Positions 18,591 to 29,407 are shown, numbered from the stretch's first letter. The stretch: 64,000 nucleotides of DNA from Stappia indica (GCF_009789575.1 NZ_CP046908.1:2335001-2399000), one strand, 5' to 3'. The notes: a model not told the origin generated them from the sequence alone. Made by a program: numbers and translations.

Positions 18591-19517
18591 GTGTCACACA
18601 GCGAGCGACCTGAGATCTTCGACCGGCGCCTGTTCGCCCGCCGGCGCGCACGCGCGCTGGAGCGGCTTGCCGCCACCTTGGGAGATGCGGACTTCCTGCT
18701 GGCCAATGCTGCGACGGACCTTGGGGAAAGGCTGGCGGCGGTGAGCCGCGATTTTCCGCTCGCCATCGATCTCGGCGGCCATCGCGGGCATGTCTCGGCG
18801 GCCCTTGCCGCCTCGGGCCGCGTCGGCACCGTGCTGCGCGCCGACCTCCTGGTCGAGGACCGCTCGGTGCCGGGCGCCGCGCTCGTTGCCGACGATGCCT
18901 TCCCGCCCTTTGCCGACGGCTCGCTCGATCTCGTCGCCTCGGCCCTGTCGCTGCATCTCGTCAACGACCTGCCCGGCGCGCTGATCCAGATCCGCCGGGC
19001 CCTGCGCCCGGACGGCCTGTTCCTTGCCAACCTGCTCGGCGGCGACACCCTGTTCGAGCTGAAGGACGCCTTCATGCTGGCCGAGTTGGAAACGCTGGGC
19101 GGCGCGACGCCCCATGTCGTTCCCTTCGCCGACACGCGGGCGCTCGGCGCCCTGCTGCAGCGGGCGGGCTTTGCCCTGCCGGTCGCCGATGTCGACCGCC
19201 TGACGGTGCGCTACGGCGACATGTTCGCCCTGATGCGCGACCTCAGGGCAATGGGCGCGGCCAATATCCTTGCCGACCGCAGCCGCACGCCGCTGTCGCG
19301 CGCCACTCTTGCACGTGCCGCGGAGATCTATGCACAGCGCCATGGCGACCCGGACGGGCGGATCCGCGCCACGTTCGATCTCGTCTCGCTGTCGGGATGG
19401 GCACCGCACGAAAGCCAGCAGAAGCCGCTGAAGCCGGGCTCTGCCAAGGCGAGCCTGGCCGACGCCCTGTCGGTTATCGATGCGGAGCGGAAAAACGACG
19501 ACCCGCAGCCGGACTGA
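18591..19517 (+). CDS. Class I SAM-dependent methyltransferase-fold protein, NDUFAF5/BioC-like (GTG start)
   Basis: A 308-residue protein resembling the alphaproteobacterial ancestor of mitochondrial NDUFAF5, a complex I assembly factor. It begins EIFDRRLFARRRARA, typical of that group, has a motif I DLGGHRGHVSAAL near 59-71, and DLVASALSLHLVNDLPGALIQIRRALRPDG near 110-139. Human NDUFAF5 hydroxylates an arginine of NDUFS7 despite its methyltransferase fold; the same activity here is inference, and a BioC-like role cannot be excluded. GTG at 18591 is the start, with AGGA upstream. It is divergent from comF across 199 bases. Confidence 0.82.
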   Translation: MSHSERPEIFDRRLFARRRARALERLAATLGDADFLLANAATDLGERLAAVSRDFPLAIDLGGHRGHVSAALAASGRVGTVLRADLLVEDRSVPGAALVADDAFPPFADGSLDLVASALSLHLVNDLPGALIQIRRALRPDGLFLANLLGGDTLFELKDAFMLAELETLGGATPHVVPFADTRALGALLQRAGFALPVADVDRLTVRYGDMFALMRDLRAMGAANILADRSRTPLSRATLARAAEIYAQRHGDPDGRIRATFDLVSLSGWAPHESQQKPLKPGSAKASLADALSVIDAERKNDDPQPD

Positions 19518-19577
19518 CGGCGCGGGTCTTGGTGCGTCGGGATCGGCCGAGCCGCGGCTTGCGGCTTCGTGCCTCGA

Positions 19578-19793
19578 TCAGATGTTGGAGATGGCGGAGG
19601 CGACCACACCGAACACGTCGTCGCCCAGAATGCCCTGGATGCTCAGCAGCGCGCCGATGATCGCGAAGGAGACGAGCCCCATGATGAGGCCGTATTCGAT
19701 TGCGGTGGCGCCCGCCTCGTCGCGGCGCATGGTGCCTGCGAGGTCGGCGAACTGGTCGCTGCGATCGCGCAACTTGTCGAACTGTCCCTGCAT
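19578..19793 (-). CDS. Flp family type IVb pilin
   Basis: A 71-residue prepilin. The type IVb processing/assembly motif is GATAIEYGLI at about 28-37, where the leader would be cut before the hydrophobic stretch and Glu/Tyr follow at the usual spacing; the rest is a single hydrophobic helix with a short tail. The leader before the motif is unusually long and charged (QFDKLRDRSDQFADL...). No tad/cpa secretion genes or prepilin peptidase occur nearby, so any assembly machinery must be encoded elsewhere. It lies 55 bases after mutT on the same strand and convergent to the methyltransferase gene. Confidence 0.9.
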   Translation of the reverse strand: MQGQFDKLRDRSDQFADLAGTMRRDEAGATAIEYGLIMGLVSFAIIGALLSIQGILGDDVFGVVASAISNI

Positions 19794-19848
19794 CTGCCGC
19801 GTCCCGTGCTGACTGCGTCAACGGTGGCGGCTGCGGATCTTCCGCTTG

Positions 19849-20247
19849 TCAGGCCAGATCGATCAGATGCGGAATCAGGGGTTCGTCCGCCGGAGGCATC
19901 GGGTAGTCCCGAAGCCTCACCGCTCTCACCCACTTGATCGCCTGACCTTCCCGGCCCGCCACCGTGCCCGACCATCGTCGGCATACGAAAAGTGGCATCA
20001 GCAGGTGAAATTCCTCATAAGCGTGACTGGCGAATGTGAGCGGTGCGAGGCACTCTTTCTTAACCGTGATGCCCAGCTCTTCCGCCAGTTCGCGGATGAG
20101 CGCATCCTCCGGACGCTCGCCCGGCTCGACCTTGCCGCCGGGAAATTCCCACAAGCCGGCCATCGCCTTGCCCTCGGGTCGCTGGGCGATCAGCACGCGG
20201 TTGTCGGCATCGAGCAGCGCGCAGGCCGCGACTAGCAGAAGTTTCAT
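19849..20247 (-). CDS. mutT: 8-oxo-dGTP diphosphatase MutT (Nudix hydrolase)
   Basis: A 132-residue Nudix enzyme that hydrolyses 8-oxo-dGTP to prevent A-to-C transversions. The full Nudix box runs from residue 38 to 60 (GKVEPGE, then REL and EELGI), preceded by the MutT-type AQRPEGKAMAGLWEFPGG. The ATG overlaps the stop of the GNAT gene by four bases (ATGA), making it the last coupled gene of an argJ-GNAT-mutT unit, an arrangement usual in rhizobia. Confidence 0.93.
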   Translation of the reverse strand: MKLLLVAACALLDADNRVLIAQRPEGKAMAGLWEFPGGKVEPGERPEDALIRELAEELGITVKKECLAPLTFASHAYEEFHLLMPLFVCRRWSGTVAGREGQAIKWVRAVRLRDYPMPPADEPLIPHLIDLA

Positions 20248-21104
20248 CCGTTTCCCCGTTCCGTTTCGGGACGCTGCTGCAAGGTTTTGCTCACCATGCC
20301 GGAAGCTTCCTGCGGCAGGCGGTAGTGATAGCCGTAGCCGCGGCGAAACCCCATGCCCCGATAGAGCGCCCGCGCAGGCCCGTTTTCCGCCGTCACCTGC
20401 AGCCAGGCCAGCCGGCAACCGCGCGCCGCGCCCTCGGCAAGACAGCGGGCGACGAGGCGGGCGCCGATCCCCTGCCGGCGGGCTTCGGGCCGCACCGCCA
20501 GATCGTAGATGCCGAGCAGGCCGCGCTCGGCGACCGCCAGCACCACGCCGAGCGGCGCGCCGTCCCGGTCCTCGGCAAGGAATGTCAGCCGCGCGACGGC
20601 GACCCGATTGAGCGCATCGGCAAGCCGTTGCAGCGCTACGCTCGTCACCGCTTCCGCCCGCGTGCCGCCGATGGTTCCGAACGCCGTGATGAAGGCATCG
20701 AGATCGACGGACCGGATGCCGTCCGCGCCCTCTTCGGCATTGGCCCCGACCTCGAGATCGCCCTGTTCGCGCACCCAAACGTCCGTCTCGCCGCTGCGCG
20801 TCCAGCCTTCGTCGTCGGCGATCTCCGCAAGTGCCATTGGCGTCAGGGGCGTATGGCGCAGATGGAAGGGCACGCCGTTGCGGGCGAACAGCACCTGCAT
20901 TTCGGCAAGCCGCTGCCGTGCATCCCTGCCGTCGCGCGGATCCATCACGTTGAGGGAATTCACCCGCCGCGCCGGATTGCCGGGGGAAAGCCGTGCGACC
21001 CAGGCCCCGTCGACGACGCTGCGCTCGCTCGGGAAGCCGTTGAGATTGGCTTCCTCGAGCGCCTTGATCGTCGCCAGGTCCAGGGACGGGGCATCATCCG
21101 GCAT
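20244..21104 (-). CDS. GNAT family N-acetyltransferase
   Basis: A 286-residue acetyltransferase with one recognisable GNAT domain in its C-terminal half: YDLAVRPEARRQGIGARLV near 217-235 is the acetyl-CoA pyrophosphate loop (RRQGIG), followed by LQVTAENGPARALYRGMGF. The N-terminal half (EANLNGFPSERSVVDGAWVARLSPGNPARRVNS) resembles the substrate-side lobe of a second, degenerate domain. It starts 14 bases after argJ ends and overlaps mutT, so it is co-expressed with arginine synthesis and nucleotide sanitation; substrate unknown. Confidence 0.88.
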   Translation of the reverse strand: MPDDAPSLDLATIKALEEANLNGFPSERSVVDGAWVARLSPGNPARRVNSLNVMDPRDGRDARQRLAEMQVLFARNGVPFHLRHTPLTPMALAEIADDEGWTRSGETDVWVREQGDLEVGANAEEGADGIRSVDLDAFITAFGTIGGTRAEAVTSVALQRLADALNRVAVARLTFLAEDRDGAPLGVVLAVAERGLLGIYDLAVRPEARRQGIGARLVARCLAEGAARGCRLAWLQVTAENGPARALYRGMGFRRGYGYHYRLPQEASGMVSKTLQQRPETERGNG

Positions 21105-21118
21105 GCGAGGCACCTGCC

Positions 21119-22351
21119 TCAGGACCGGTAGTCGCCGTTGATCGCGACATATTCCTTGGTGAGATCGCAGGTCCACACCGTCGCCGTGCCCTCGGCCAGG
21201 CCGATATCGACGCGGATCGCTATCTCTTCCTCGCGCATGGCGGCGGAGGCCGCCTCTTCCGAGTAGCCCGGGTCGCGCTCGCCGTCGACGGCGACGCGCA
21301 CGTCGCCGAACCAGATCGCCAGCCGGTCGCGGTCGGCCGGCTCGCCGGCCTTGCCCACCGCCATGACGATGCGGCCCCAGTTGGCGTCCTCGCCGGCAAT
21401 CGCGGTCTTCACCAGCGGCGAATTGGCGATGGAAAAGCCGATGCGCTTGGCCGAGGCGTCGCTCTCCGCACCCGTCACGGTGACGGAGACGAACTTGCGC
21501 GCGCCCTCGCCGTCCTTGACGATCAGTTGCGCCAGCTCGCGCATCAGCTCGCCGAGGGCCTGGCGGAAGCCGGCAAGCCGGGGATCGTCCGCCCGCTCGA
21601 CCCGTTCGCCGCCGGCCTTCCCGGTCGCGAACAGCAGCACGGTGTCGGACGTGGAGGTGTCGCCGTCGATGGTGATGGCGTTGAACGTCCCGCCAACCTG
21701 CTCCGACAGCAGCTCCTGCAGGACGGGCGCGGCAATCGGCGCATCGGTGAAGAGGAAGGAGAGCATCGTCGCCATGTCCGGCGCGATCATGCCCGCGCCC
21801 TTGGCGATGCCGTTGAGCGTCACGCTCCGGCCGCCGAGATCGACGCTGCGCGAGGCGGCCTTGGGGAACGTGTCCGTCGTCATGATGGCGCGCGCCGCGC
21901 CCTGCCAGTCGCCGGCCTGTGCCTCGCTGACCAGCGTGTCGACGACGCCGGCAAACTTTTCCGCCGGCAGCGGCTCGCCGATCACGCCGGTGGAGGCAAG
22001 AAACACCTCGCCCATGGCGCAGCCGGCGGCTTCCGCCACATAGCGGGCCGAAAGCTCCGTCGCCTCGCGGCCCTTGCGTCCGGTGAAGGCATTGGCATTG
22101 CCGGAATTGACCAGCAGCGCCCGGGCACGTCCGCCGGCGAGATTGTCGCGGCACCAGTCGACCGCCGCCGACGGGCAGCGCGACTTGGTGAACACGCCGG
22201 CAACGTCCGCGCCCTCGTCGAGCAGCACCATCAGGACGTCGGTGCGGCCCTTGTACTTGATCCCGGCCTGCGCGGTGGCGAAGCGCACGCCCGCGACCGC
22301 AGGCAGTGCCGGATAGGATTTCGGGGCGAGCGGCGAGACGGCCGTGGACAT
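21119..22351 (-). CDS. argJ: Bifunctional glutamate N-acetyltransferase / amino-acid N-acetyltransferase ArgJ
   Basis: Moves the acetyl group from N-acetylornithine to glutamate (cyclic arginine pathway) and in bifunctional forms also makes N-acetylglutamate from acetyl-CoA. The 410-residue precursor should self-cleave in [14 protein letters not shown] before T195, which becomes the N-terminal nucleophile of the beta chain. [11 protein letters not shown] near 81-91 is the conserved oxyanion/substrate region of the alpha chain. Start with AAGGGAG upstream. First gene of argJ-GNAT-mutT. Monofunctional versus bifunctional cannot be decided by sight. Confidence 0.96.
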   Translation of the reverse strand: MSTAVSPLAPKSYPALPAVAGVRFATAQAGIKYKGRTDVLMVLLDEGADVAGVFTKSRCPSAAVDWCRDNLAGGRARALLVNSGNANAFTGRKGREATELSARYVAEAAGCAMGEVFLASTGVIGEPLPAEKFAGVVDTLVSEAQAGDWQGAARAIMTTDTFPKAASRSVDLGGRSVTLNGIAKGAGMIAPDMATMLSFLFTDAPIAAPVLQELLSEQVGGTFNAITIDGDTSTSDTVLLFATGKAGGERVERADDPRLAGFRQALGELMRELAQLIVKDGEGARKFVSVTVTGAESDASAKRIGFSIANSPLVKTAIAGEDANWGRIVMAVGKAGEPADRDRLAIWFGDVRVAVDGERDPGYSEEAASAAMREEEIAIRVDIGLAEGTATVWTCDLTKEYVAINGDYRS

Positions 22352-22424
22352 CGGACACTCCCTTGAAAAGCGGGCGCAAAAGACTGCCGCGAGCCTTGCC
22401 CCATCGCCGCCGCTCGCGCAAGTC

Positions 22425-22736
22425 CTATCCTGCCGAGGGCCTGCGAACCGGATGCAGGAAGGCGGAAAAGCGCCGGTGCAGGAAGGGGATGAGGCCCCAG
22501 ACCATGGTCACGACCACGACCGGCACGATCACCAGCGTCTGCTGCCAGAACATCCAGCCGCGGGTCAGCGGGGCAATCAGGTAGAGCAGCGCGGTCACCA
22601 GCGGATAGACGCCGGCAAAGACCAGCAGAGCGAAACGCGGACGCGACAGCACGCGCGGTGCGGCGGCCGGCGCCGGACGGGGGCCTGCTGCCTCATCGGC
22701 GCTGTCGGGCGCGGCGGAAGCGGAATGTGCGGACAT
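22425..22736 (-). CDS. Small two-span membrane protein
   Basis: A 103-residue protein with a hydrophilic Ala/Pro-rich N terminus (about 1-30), then [21 protein letters not shown] and [20 protein letters not shown] as two membrane segments, and a basic tail [13 protein letters not shown]. The span pattern with a YPLV turn and a final arginine-rich end resembles the membrane tail of some antibiotic-biosynthesis-monooxygenase-type proteins, here without the enzymatic domain. The start at 22736 has GGGAG about 11 bases upstream; a longer start at 22784 is possible. It is divergent from a TetR gene whose operators lie between, so it is probably its target. Function unknown. Confidence 0.72.
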   Translation of the reverse strand: MSAHSASAAPDSADEAAGPRPAPAAAPRVLSRPRFALLVFAGVYPLVTALLYLIAPLTRGWMFWQQTLVIVPVVVVTMVWGLIPFLHRRFSAFLHPVRRPSAG

Positions 22737-22817
22737 CGGAGGATCTCCCGGTGAGGTGGGACAGGCCGAAGGCGATGGAGTCACCCGGACGCATTCCGGC
22801 TGCAGCGTCGGCTCTGT

Positions 22818-22854
22818 GGATTGGCGGTTCAGCGGATTGTTGGATTGGCGGTTC
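22818..22854 (+). repeat. 13-base direct repeat pair
   Basis: GGATTGGCGGTTC occurs at 22818-22830 and again at 22842-22854, with an extra GGATTG between them, suggesting slipped-strand duplication in the control region of the TetR/membrane-protein pair. Confidence 0.8.
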
Positions 22855-22895
22855 GGCTGAACGCCTTGCAGGGTGGTTTGAACGCTCGATATACG

Positions 22896-22943
22896 AAACG
22901 GACCGTATCGTTTCGCATTATCTAAACGGGCCGTTTCGTTTCG
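22896..22943. promoter_or_regulatory. Doubled TetR operator
   Basis: Two 20-base direct repeats (22896-22915 and 22924-22943) differ at only two positions. Each begins with a 13-base palindrome of the form AAACGGnCCGTTT (the second is perfect, the first has two changes at its right end) and is followed by CGTTTCG. Centres are 28 bases apart. They lie between a TetR gene and a divergent membrane-protein gene and are the obvious binding sites for that repressor. Confidence 0.75.
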
Positions 22944-22950
22944 TCAAGCC

Positions 22951-22980
22951 CTGTGCTAAGGCTGCCTGTGCTAAGGCTGA
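22951..22980 (+). repeat. 15-base tandem duplication
   Basis: CTGTGCTAAGGCTG plus one variable base occurs twice in direct succession (22951-22965 and 22966-22980; only the last base differs), immediately downstream of the doubled operator and before the TetR start. Confidence 0.85.
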
Positions 22981-23050
22981 ATACGACGACAGAGCTGCCC
23001 GCCGCCCCCGCGGAAAGGCGGCCGAACGGCGGAAAACTCGAGGAAACGCG

Positions 23051-23698
23051 ATGCGGGACAACAATGCGGAAGACGAAGCGGCGGATGCCGGGACCGGATC
23101 GCCCCTCGCCCGCCCCTCGACCGGCGCACGGCGCAATCCGGCAAGCGCCGATGCGATCCGCCAGGCGGCCGCCGACATTCTCGCGGAAGACGGCTATGCA
23201 CGCTTTTCCATCGAGGCGGTCGCCCGCCGCGCCAGGGCCGGCAAGCCGACGATCTATCGCTGGTGGCCGAGCAAGGCGGCCCTGCTGCTCGACGTCTATC
23301 ACCGCCAGAAGCACGGCGTCGTCGCGCCCGATACGGGCGATCTGGTGGAAGACCTGACGGCTTTTCTCGACTCGCTGTTCCGTCACTGGCGCGACACCCC
23401 GACCGGCCCGGTCTTCCGTTCGGTCATCGCCGAGGCCCAGAGCGATGAGAGCGCCGCCGAGGCGCTCGGCGCCTATATGGAGGAGCGTTTTTCGCAGTCG
23501 TCGCAGATGATCGAGCGCGCCCGCCAGCGCGGCGAGATCGCCGCCCATGTCGACCCGCGCCTCGCCATCGAGCTGGTGGTCAGCTTCGCCTGGTGCCGGC
23601 TGCTGACCGGGCGGCTGGACATGGAAACGGCCGCCGTGAGGGCGGCCGTCTGCCTGTTCGTGGATAGCTGGCGCACCGCGCCGGCAAGGCCGGCCTGA
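23051..23698 (+). CDS. TetR/AcrR family transcriptional regulator
   Basis: A 215-residue one-component repressor. The N-terminal helix-turn-helix spans about residues 35-80: ADAIRQAAADILAEDGY, FSIEAVARRARAGKPTIYRWWPSK. The C-terminal ligand domain contains TPTGPVFRSVIAEAQSD and VSFAWCRLLTGR, a pattern of the TetR_C branch found in many alphaproteobacteria. The ATG at 23051 has GAGGAAA upstream; the frame continues farther 5' only as non-coding. Ligand unknown; the likely target is its own promoter and the divergent membrane protein, through the two palindromes 110-155 bases upstream. Confidence 0.88.
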   Translation: MRDNNAEDEAADAGTGSPLARPSTGARRNPASADAIRQAAADILAEDGYARFSIEAVARRARAGKPTIYRWWPSKAALLLDVYHRQKHGVVAPDTGDLVEDLTAFLDSLFRHWRDTPTGPVFRSVIAEAQSDESAAEALGAYMEERFSQSSQMIERARQRGEIAAHVDPRLAIELVVSFAWCRLLTGRLDMETAAVRAAVCLFVDSWRTAPARPA

Positions 23699-23711
23699 CG
23701 GCCCGCTCGGC

Positions 23712-24620
23712 TTACTCGGCCTTCGGCGCCTCGGCAGGGGCCTCGCCGCCTTCCGCGGGAGCCTCGCCGGCCTCAGCCGGCGTTTCCTCGACCATCACCT
23801 CGATGCTGGTCTTGGCCTTCAGGTCCGCCAGCACCTCGGCATAGCGGGCGCGCAGCAGCTGCTGGCGCAACTGGTCGCGCACATCGGCCAGCGCCGGCGC
23901 CGGCTGCTTGCGGGCCTCCTCGACCTTGATCACGTGCCAGCCGAACTGCGTCTCCACCGGCTCCTTGGTATAGGCGCCGACCTCGAGCGCGAAGGCCGCG
24001 TCCTCGAATTCCTTGACCATGCGGCCGCGGGTGAAAAAGCCGAGGTCGCCGCCATTGGGGCCGGACGGGCCGGTCGACTTTGCCTTCGCCACTTCGGCGA
24101 AATCGGCGCCGCCGTCGAGCTCGGCGATCACCGCCTCGGCCTCTTCCTTGGTCTTCATCAGGATATGGCGGGCCTTGCGCTCGTCCTCGCCCTCGAAATT
24201 GGCGAATTCCTTGTCATAGGCTTCCTGCACCGCCTGGTCGGTGATCTTGCCTTCGATCTCGCGGGCAAGATAGGCGTTGCGCAGCGCGCGCATGGTCAGG
24301 AACTCGACCTGGCGCTTGAACGCCTCCTCGTCCTGGATGCCGGCTTCGCGCGCCGCATTGGCAAGGACGTTCATGTCGACGACCACGTCGGTCAGAATCT
24401 TGCGCCACTGGGTCGGCGGCACCTGGGAGAGCTGATCCGCGAAGTCCTGCGAGGCGAAGGCGATGTCCGCCTCGGTCACCTCGGTGTCGCCGACCTTGGC
24501 AACCACGTCGCCCGGCTCCTGTGCCAGCGCACCGGAAGTGGCCAGTCCACCGACCAGGCCGCCGGCCAGAAGCGCGGCAAGCGCGGTGCGACGCGCCGTT
24601 GCGGCAAAAAAGCGTGTCAT
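23712..24620 (-). CDS. Periplasmic peptidylprolyl isomerase (parvulin/SurA-PrsA type)
   Basis: A 302-residue foldase that assists secreted proteins. A signal peptide covers about residues 1-34 (LAALLAGGLVGGLATSGALA, cut after AQ or ALA). Residues 38-130 form the helical SurA-N-like chaperone part, and 135-240 the parvulin domain with ARHILMKTKEEAE and GGDLGFFTRGRMVKEFEDAAF, both canonical. The tail is an acidic Pro/Ala/Glu repeat, probably disordered. The second Met (24620) is chosen because AGGGA precedes it at eight bases. It is divergent from secA, a sensible pairing of export and folding that recurs in rhizobia. Confidence 0.92.
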   Translation of the reverse strand: MTRFFAATARRTALAALLAGGLVGGLATSGALAQEPGDVVAKVGDTEVTEADIAFASQDFADQLSQVPPTQWRKILTDVVVDMNVLANAAREAGIQDEEAFKRQVEFLTMRALRNAYLAREIEGKITDQAVQEAYDKEFANFEGEDERKARHILMKTKEEAEAVIAELDGGADFAEVAKAKSTGPSGPNGGDLGFFTRGRMVKEFEDAAFALEVGAYTKEPVETQFGWHVIKVEEARKQPAPALADVRDQLRQQLLRARYAEVLADLKAKTSIEVMVEETPAEAGEAPAEGGEAPAEAPKAE

Positions 24621-24720
24621 GCTCTGTTTCCCTGTCATCTTGTGTTCCGGCAGCCGCCTCTACGGCAGTCCGCCTCTCGCCGGTTGCCTGCGCGCCCGCC
24701 GGCAAGCGGTTTGCGCGACG

Positions 24721-24749
24721 TTGACAACCTCCGGACCCCCTCTTATCTG
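24721..24749 (+). promoter_or_regulatory. Probable sigma-70 promoter of secA
   Basis: A consensus TTGACA (24721-24726) is followed after exactly 17 bases by TATCTG (24744-24749). It points toward secA, leaving a leader of roughly 165 bases; I did not find a known secM-type arrest ORF in that leader. Confidence 0.6.
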
Positions 24750-24919
24750 TCGAGCGTCCCCCTTGGAAGGGCCGGACGCTCCCAGTCGAGCGTGCGTTCG
24801 TCTCGCCGCAATGCGGCGGTTGTGAGGCCTGCGCATGTCCGTACCGTCAATCCGATATCCGGGTTGCTGCCAGGACAGGATGCCCCGGCGCGGCCTGACC
24901 AAACGATAAGGACCGCCAC

Positions 24920-27697
<2,778 letters not shown>

Positions 27698-27732
27698 GGA
27701 ACTCTGGCAAGGATCCGGGTCGCAACGCAAAC

Positions 27733-27763
27733 AACGGCGGGCTGCTCGGCCCGCCGTTTTTTG
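27733..27763 (+). terminator. Rho-independent terminator of secA
   Basis: Stem AACGGCGGGC/GCCCGCCGTT with a six-base loop followed by T6, 36 bases after the secA stop. Confidence 0.9.
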
Positions 27764-27794
27764 TGACCAGAGGCCTGTCCTGGAGGGTGAGGCG

Positions 27795-28979
27795 TTGAAA
27801 ACCAATCCGACGCTTGAAGCAATCGAGGACTGGCTGATCCGCGAGGCGCTCGGCCAGCCGGACATCGGCGAGATGTTCTCCGGCTTCTGCGAACGCCTCG
27901 TCGCCGCCGGCATGCCGGTGGAGCGTGCCATGCTCACCTGGGCGACCCTGCATCCGCTGGTGGAGGCCGAATCGGTCCTGTGGCGGGCCGGCCGGGAGGC
28001 GCAGCTCGCGCAGTATCGCCACGACGAGGAAGAAACCGACGACTGGCTGCGCAGCCCCATCCGCGCCGTGCTCGAGGCGCGCGAGACGCGCCTGCGCCGC
28101 AATCTTGCCGGCGCCAATGCGGCGACCGACGATTTCCCGATCCTGGCAACGCTGAAGGCCGACGGCTTTACCGACTATCTCGTCCTGTCGACGCCCTTCG
28201 ACCTGCCGACCGCCAAGGATTTCGGACCCTCCGGCATGCTCGTCACCTGGTCGACACGGGCGGAAGGCGGCTTTTCCGATGAGGCGGTGGAAGGGCTCGA
28301 CTATCTGCAGATCCGCCTGGCGCTGGCCTGCCGCGCGACCATCCAGTCGCGGATCGCCCGCACCCTGGCCGAGACCTATCTCGGCGCGCGCGCCGGGTCC
28401 CGTGTGCTGTCCGGCCTGATCCGCCATGGCGACGGCGAACGCCTCGACGCGGTGATCTTCTACTCCGACCTGCGCGGCTCAACCGCCCTTGCCGACCGGC
28501 TCGCCCCGGACGTCTACATGATCCACCTCAACGCCTATTTCGACGCGACGGCGCGCACGGTGATGGCCCATGGCGGCGAGGTGCTGGATTTCATCGGCGA
28601 TGCGGTGCTTGCCGTCTTTCCCATCGAGGCGGGAGGGTTCGACGCTGCCGCCACCCGTGCCCTGCAGGCCGCCGATGCCGTACTGGCGCGGCTGGAGCAG
28701 GCCCAGGCGGCGACCGAGCACCCGCTTCACTGCGGCATCGCGCTCTCCTCCGGCGACGTCATGTTCGGCAATATCGGCATTCCCGAGCGGCTGACCTTCT
28801 CGGTCATCGGCCGCACGGTGAATGCCGCCGCGCGCATCGAGGCGATGACCAAGACGCTGGGGCGCCCACTTCTCGTCACCGCCGACATCGCCGCCCGTGC
28901 CCCTGGCGCCTTCGCCCCGCTCGGCCGCTTCCGGCTCGCCGGCTTCGGCGAGGAGGTGGAACTGCACGCGCCCGTGTGA
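27795..28979 (+). CDS. Class III adenylate/guanylate cyclase domain protein (TTG start)
   Basis: A 394-residue soluble protein with a C-terminal class III nucleotidyl cyclase domain (about 215-390) and an N-terminal unknown domain (about 1-200). Both metal aspartates are present: D225 in FYSDLRGST and D269 in FIGDAVLAVF, and the transition-state pair N343/R347 in VNAAARIE. The residue that normally selects adenine as a lysine is D265 (LDFIGD), and the partner position is S336, where class IIIb enzymes have Thr. So the fold is intact but the base selectivity is uncertain. TTG at 27795 is chosen because GGAGGGTGAGG precedes it and the upstream frame runs through the secA terminator. Confidence 0.85.
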   Translation: MKTNPTLEAIEDWLIREALGQPDIGEMFSGFCERLVAAGMPVERAMLTWATLHPLVEAESVLWRAGREAQLAQYRHDEEETDDWLRSPIRAVLEARETRLRRNLAGANAATDDFPILATLKADGFTDYLVLSTPFDLPTAKDFGPSGMLVTWSTRAEGGFSDEAVEGLDYLQIRLALACRATIQSRIARTLAETYLGARAGSRVLSGLIRHGDGERLDAVIFYSDLRGSTALADRLAPDVYMIHLNAYFDATARTVMAHGGEVLDFIGDAVLAVFPIEAGGFDAAATRALQAADAVLARLEQAQAATEHPLHCGIALSSGDVMFGNIGIPERLTFSVIGRTVNAAARIEAMTKTLGRPLLVTADIAARAPGAFAPLGRFRLAGFGEEVELHAPV

Positions 28980-28990
28980 GAGGGCCGCGG

Positions 28991-29377
28991 TCAGGCAGCG
29001 GCAATCACCTCGATTTCCACCAGCCAGTCCTCCTCCAGCGTCTGCACCACGATGGCCGTGGTCGGCACCGGACGGCCGCCCAGCGCCGCGATGCGCGCAT
29101 CCTTGTTCGGCCCGGCAAAGGCACCGTCCCTCAGGTAGCTCGTGACCCGGACCACGTTGTCCAGGGTCATCCCCGCTGTCGCAAGGATCCGCCGCAGGTT
29201 CTCCCAGACCAGAACCAGTTGCTCGGCAAGGGTGGCAGGGGCGCGTCCTGAGCGGTCGAGCCCCATCGTCCCGCTGACGAACACAAGGCTCCTCGCCTCC
29301 TCCAGCCGGATCGCATGGGCATAGTCGGGTGCTGCCGCGTAGACGCCGTCGACGGGATTGATCAGTTGGCTGTTCAT
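28991..29377 (-). CDS. RidA family protein
   Basis: A 128-residue protein of the RidA/YjgF/Rid superfamily, trimeric enzymes that hydrolyse reactive imine/enamine intermediates from PLP enzymes. Family landmarks: VFVSGTMGLDRSGR near 47-60, ENLRRILATAGMTLDNVVRVTSYL near 73-96, and a C-terminal ALGGRPVPTTAIVV...EIEVIAA. The catalytic arginine of RidA proper sits near residue 105; here that region reads RPVPTT, so the Arg appears conserved (GGRPVP). The start at 29377 has AGGAG. It is divergent from an Lrp/AsnC regulator and probably under its control; this pairing points to amino-acid catabolism. Confidence 0.9.
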   Translation of the reverse strand: MNSQLINPVDGVYAAAPDYAHAIRLEEARSLVFVSGTMGLDRSGRAPATLAEQLVLVWENLRRILATAGMTLDNVVRVTSYLRDGAFAGPNKDARIAALGGRPVPTTAIVVQTLEEDWLVEIEVIAAA

Positions 29378-29381
29378 GATG

Positions 29382-29407
29382 AATCTCCTTTCTATTTTCA
29401 GGAGATT
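29382..29407 (-). promoter_or_regulatory. Hairpin covering the RidA ribosome binding site
   Basis: In the minus-strand transcript AATCTCCT is followed ten bases later by its exact complement AGGAGATT, which contains the Shine-Dalgarno sequence four bases before the RidA ATG. The eight-pair, AU-rich stem would hide the site until melted. Confidence 0.5.

Larger units (their letters stand above)
22737..23050. other. Divergent regulatory region between membrane protein and TetR
   Basis: This 314-base gap has no gene. It holds two short direct-repeat pairs and the doubled operator described separately. A frame open through it toward the TetR gene is out of character with the protein and lacks a start signal. 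Confidence 0.6.

Noticed and set aside
22658-23050. Extended N terminus of the TetR regulator
   Set aside because: It would translate through the operators and tandem duplication, and GAGGAAA directly precedes the ATG at 23051.
24749-24919. secM-like arrest peptide before secA
   Set aside because: No short frame with a ribosome binding site and an arrest-type Pro/Gly end was seen in the leader; alphaproteobacteria generally lack SecM.
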